Shown in pieces: positions 5,891 to 6,749 of a stretch of DNA of 6,749 nucleotides. The position numbers were made by a program, and so were the translations under genes. This DNA is from Acidobacteriota bacterium. GTDB taxonomy: Bacteria > Actinomycetota > Acidimicrobiia > Spongiisociales > UBA5794. The notes below the pieces were generated by a model. That model was not told where the DNA came from. It did no database searches and saw nothing but the letters and a program-made list of their open reading frames with translations. Each line of letters starts with the position of its first letter. Position 1 is the first letter of the stretch. The stretch lies in contig SMXV01000110.1 in assembly GCA_004356175.1 (NCBI GenBank), forward strand, positions 1 to 6,749, given 5' to 3'.

Positions 5891-6749
5891 AGCACCGGCA
5901 GGTATTCCTGAAGCTCATAGGCAGACACATGCTGCTCGTATCTCGCCCACTCGCGTCTCTTGTTCCTGAGGAACCACTCGAATACATGGTCTCCAAGAGC
6001 ATCACGGACAAGATCGGACTTCTCCATGATTCCGATCGCATCGATCAGGTTGCGTGGAATGTGTCTGATACCAGCTTCACGTCTCTCCGCAGAAGACATT
6101 GTGAGTACATCGGCTCCTGTCTCGTCGGGCAACTCGTAGTTGCCAGCAACACCGGCCAAGCCCGCAGCAAGAATCACAGAGAAAGCGAGGTAAGGGTTCA
6201 TTGCGGCATCTGGGGAGCGGTACTCGATCCTTGTCGCGTCGATCTTGCCCTTGCGTGTTGCAGGAATGCGCACGAGGGCTGACTGGTCGTTGCGTGCCCA
6301 TGTCTCGAACGTTGGTGCATCGAACCCGCTCACAAGACGTTTGTAGGAGTTCACCCATTGGTTCGTTACAGCGGTGATTTCGGATGCATGATGCAACAAG
6401 CCCGCGATAAAACCGTTTGCGACCTTCGACAGTTCATAGGTACCGGACGCGTCGTGGAATGCGTTGTCGTCGCCCTGGAAGAGCGAGAGGTGCAGGTGCA
6501 TGCCGGATCCGTCGTACTGCTCAAGAGGCTTTGGCATGAACGTTGCGTAGATGCCGTGTTCCATTGCGATCTCTTTGACAGTGAGACGGGTCGTCATGAT
6601 GTTGTCTGCCATTGTCAGGGCATCAGTGTGGCGCAGACCTAGCTCATGCTGCGAAGGTGATACCTCGTGATGGCTGAACGCGACAGGAATGCCGAGAGCC
6701 TCGAGTGCCATGATTGTTGAGCGCCGATACTCCTGAGCAACGTCGAGGG
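5887..6749 (-). CDS. glnA: Glutamine synthetase type I (GlnA-like), C-terminal part, with flap substitutions
   Basis: The last 286 or so residues of a type I glutamine synthetase; the N-terminal third lies beyond the right edge. The enzyme joins ammonium to glutamate using ATP. Visible catalytic-domain motifs in order are HHEVSPSQHE (metal-binding Glu212 and Glu220 in Salmonella numbering), KPLEQYDGSGMH (His269), NSYKRLV (Arg321), SALVRIP (Arg344), and RIEYRSPD (Glu357, Arg359). Two active-site positions differ: the flap Glu327 is Asp (codon 6319-6321) and Arg339 is Gln (6283-6285). The Tyr397 adenylylation position is Leu, so AMP control is unlikely. The C-terminus (ending FEWFLRNKRREWARY, then ELQEYLPVL) resembles, from memory, the actinobacterial GlnA2 branch, some members of which are gamma-glutamylpolyamine synthetases. 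Its TGA overlaps the start of the GlnR-like gene. The family is certain; true glutamine synthesis versus another amine substrate is open. Confidence 0.9.
   Translation of the reverse strand, partial: LDVAQEYRRSTIMALEALGIPVAFSHHEVSPSQHELGLRHTDALTMADNIMTTRLTVKEIAMEHGIYATFMPKPLEQYDGSGMHLHLSLFQGDDNAFHDASGTYELSKVANGFIAGLLHHASEITAVTNQWVNSYKRLVSGFDAPTFETWARNDQSALVRIPATRKGKIDATRIEYRSPDAAMNPYLAFSVILAAGLAGVAGNYELPDETGADVLTMSSAERREAGIRHIPRNLIDAIGIMEKSDLVRDALGDHVFEWFLRNKRREWARYEQHVSAYELQEYLPVL

Noticed and set aside
5161..6041. Several open frames on both strands over the regulator gene
   Set aside because: All are out-of-frame shadows of the GlnR-like gene, with Ser/Arg-rich compositions and no motifs.
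1..6749. Mobile element, phage, CRISPR or tRNA content
   Set aside because: No transposase, integrase, terminal repeats, spaced direct repeats or cloverleaf was seen; all genes look chromosomal and similar in composition.

Overview
The window looks like chromosomal DNA from a moderately GC-rich actinobacterium. The evidence is a GlnR-type orphan response regulator, the start of a deazaflavin (F420)-dependent nitroreductase-family gene, a Beta_propel-type lipoprotein, and genes that appear to lack Shine-Dalgarno sequences. An Acidimicrobiia-like lineage is my best guess, but I cannot place it firmly from sequence alone. I see no mobile element, CRISPR array, rRNA or tRNA.

Layout, left to right: (1) the first 40 codons of a DDN/F420-type nitroreductase-family protein on the minus strand, cut by the left edge; (2) a short divergent intergenic region (121-223) with a small inverted repeat; (3) a pirin-family cupin protein (+); (4) the ribosome-associated GTPase TypA/BipA (+), probably leaderless; (5) a 144-bp spacer with weak hairpins and a candidate ECF-sigma promoter; (6) a 672-residue secreted beta-propeller lipoprotein (+); (7) a 14-bp perfect hairpin between convergent genes; (8) on the minus strand, a GlnR-like OmpR-family regulator preceded by, and overlapping, a glutamine synthetase gene that runs off the right edge.

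The most interesting part is the right end. The glutamine synthetase and GlnR-like reading frames overlap (GTGATG/TGA), so a nitrogen-assimilation enzyme and its probable regulator appear translationally coupled. The regulator has Glu where the phospho-accepting Asp of a receiver domain would be, and it lacks the conserved Lys. The glutamine synthetase keeps the metal- and glutamate-binding residues visible here, but has Asp at the flap Glu position and Gln at the Arg339 position (Salmonella numbering), and it lacks the adenylylation Tyr. This could be a GlnA-like ligase with altered substrate or kinetics, controlled without phosphorylation or adenylylation. The rest of the window is conventional housekeeping and envelope content.
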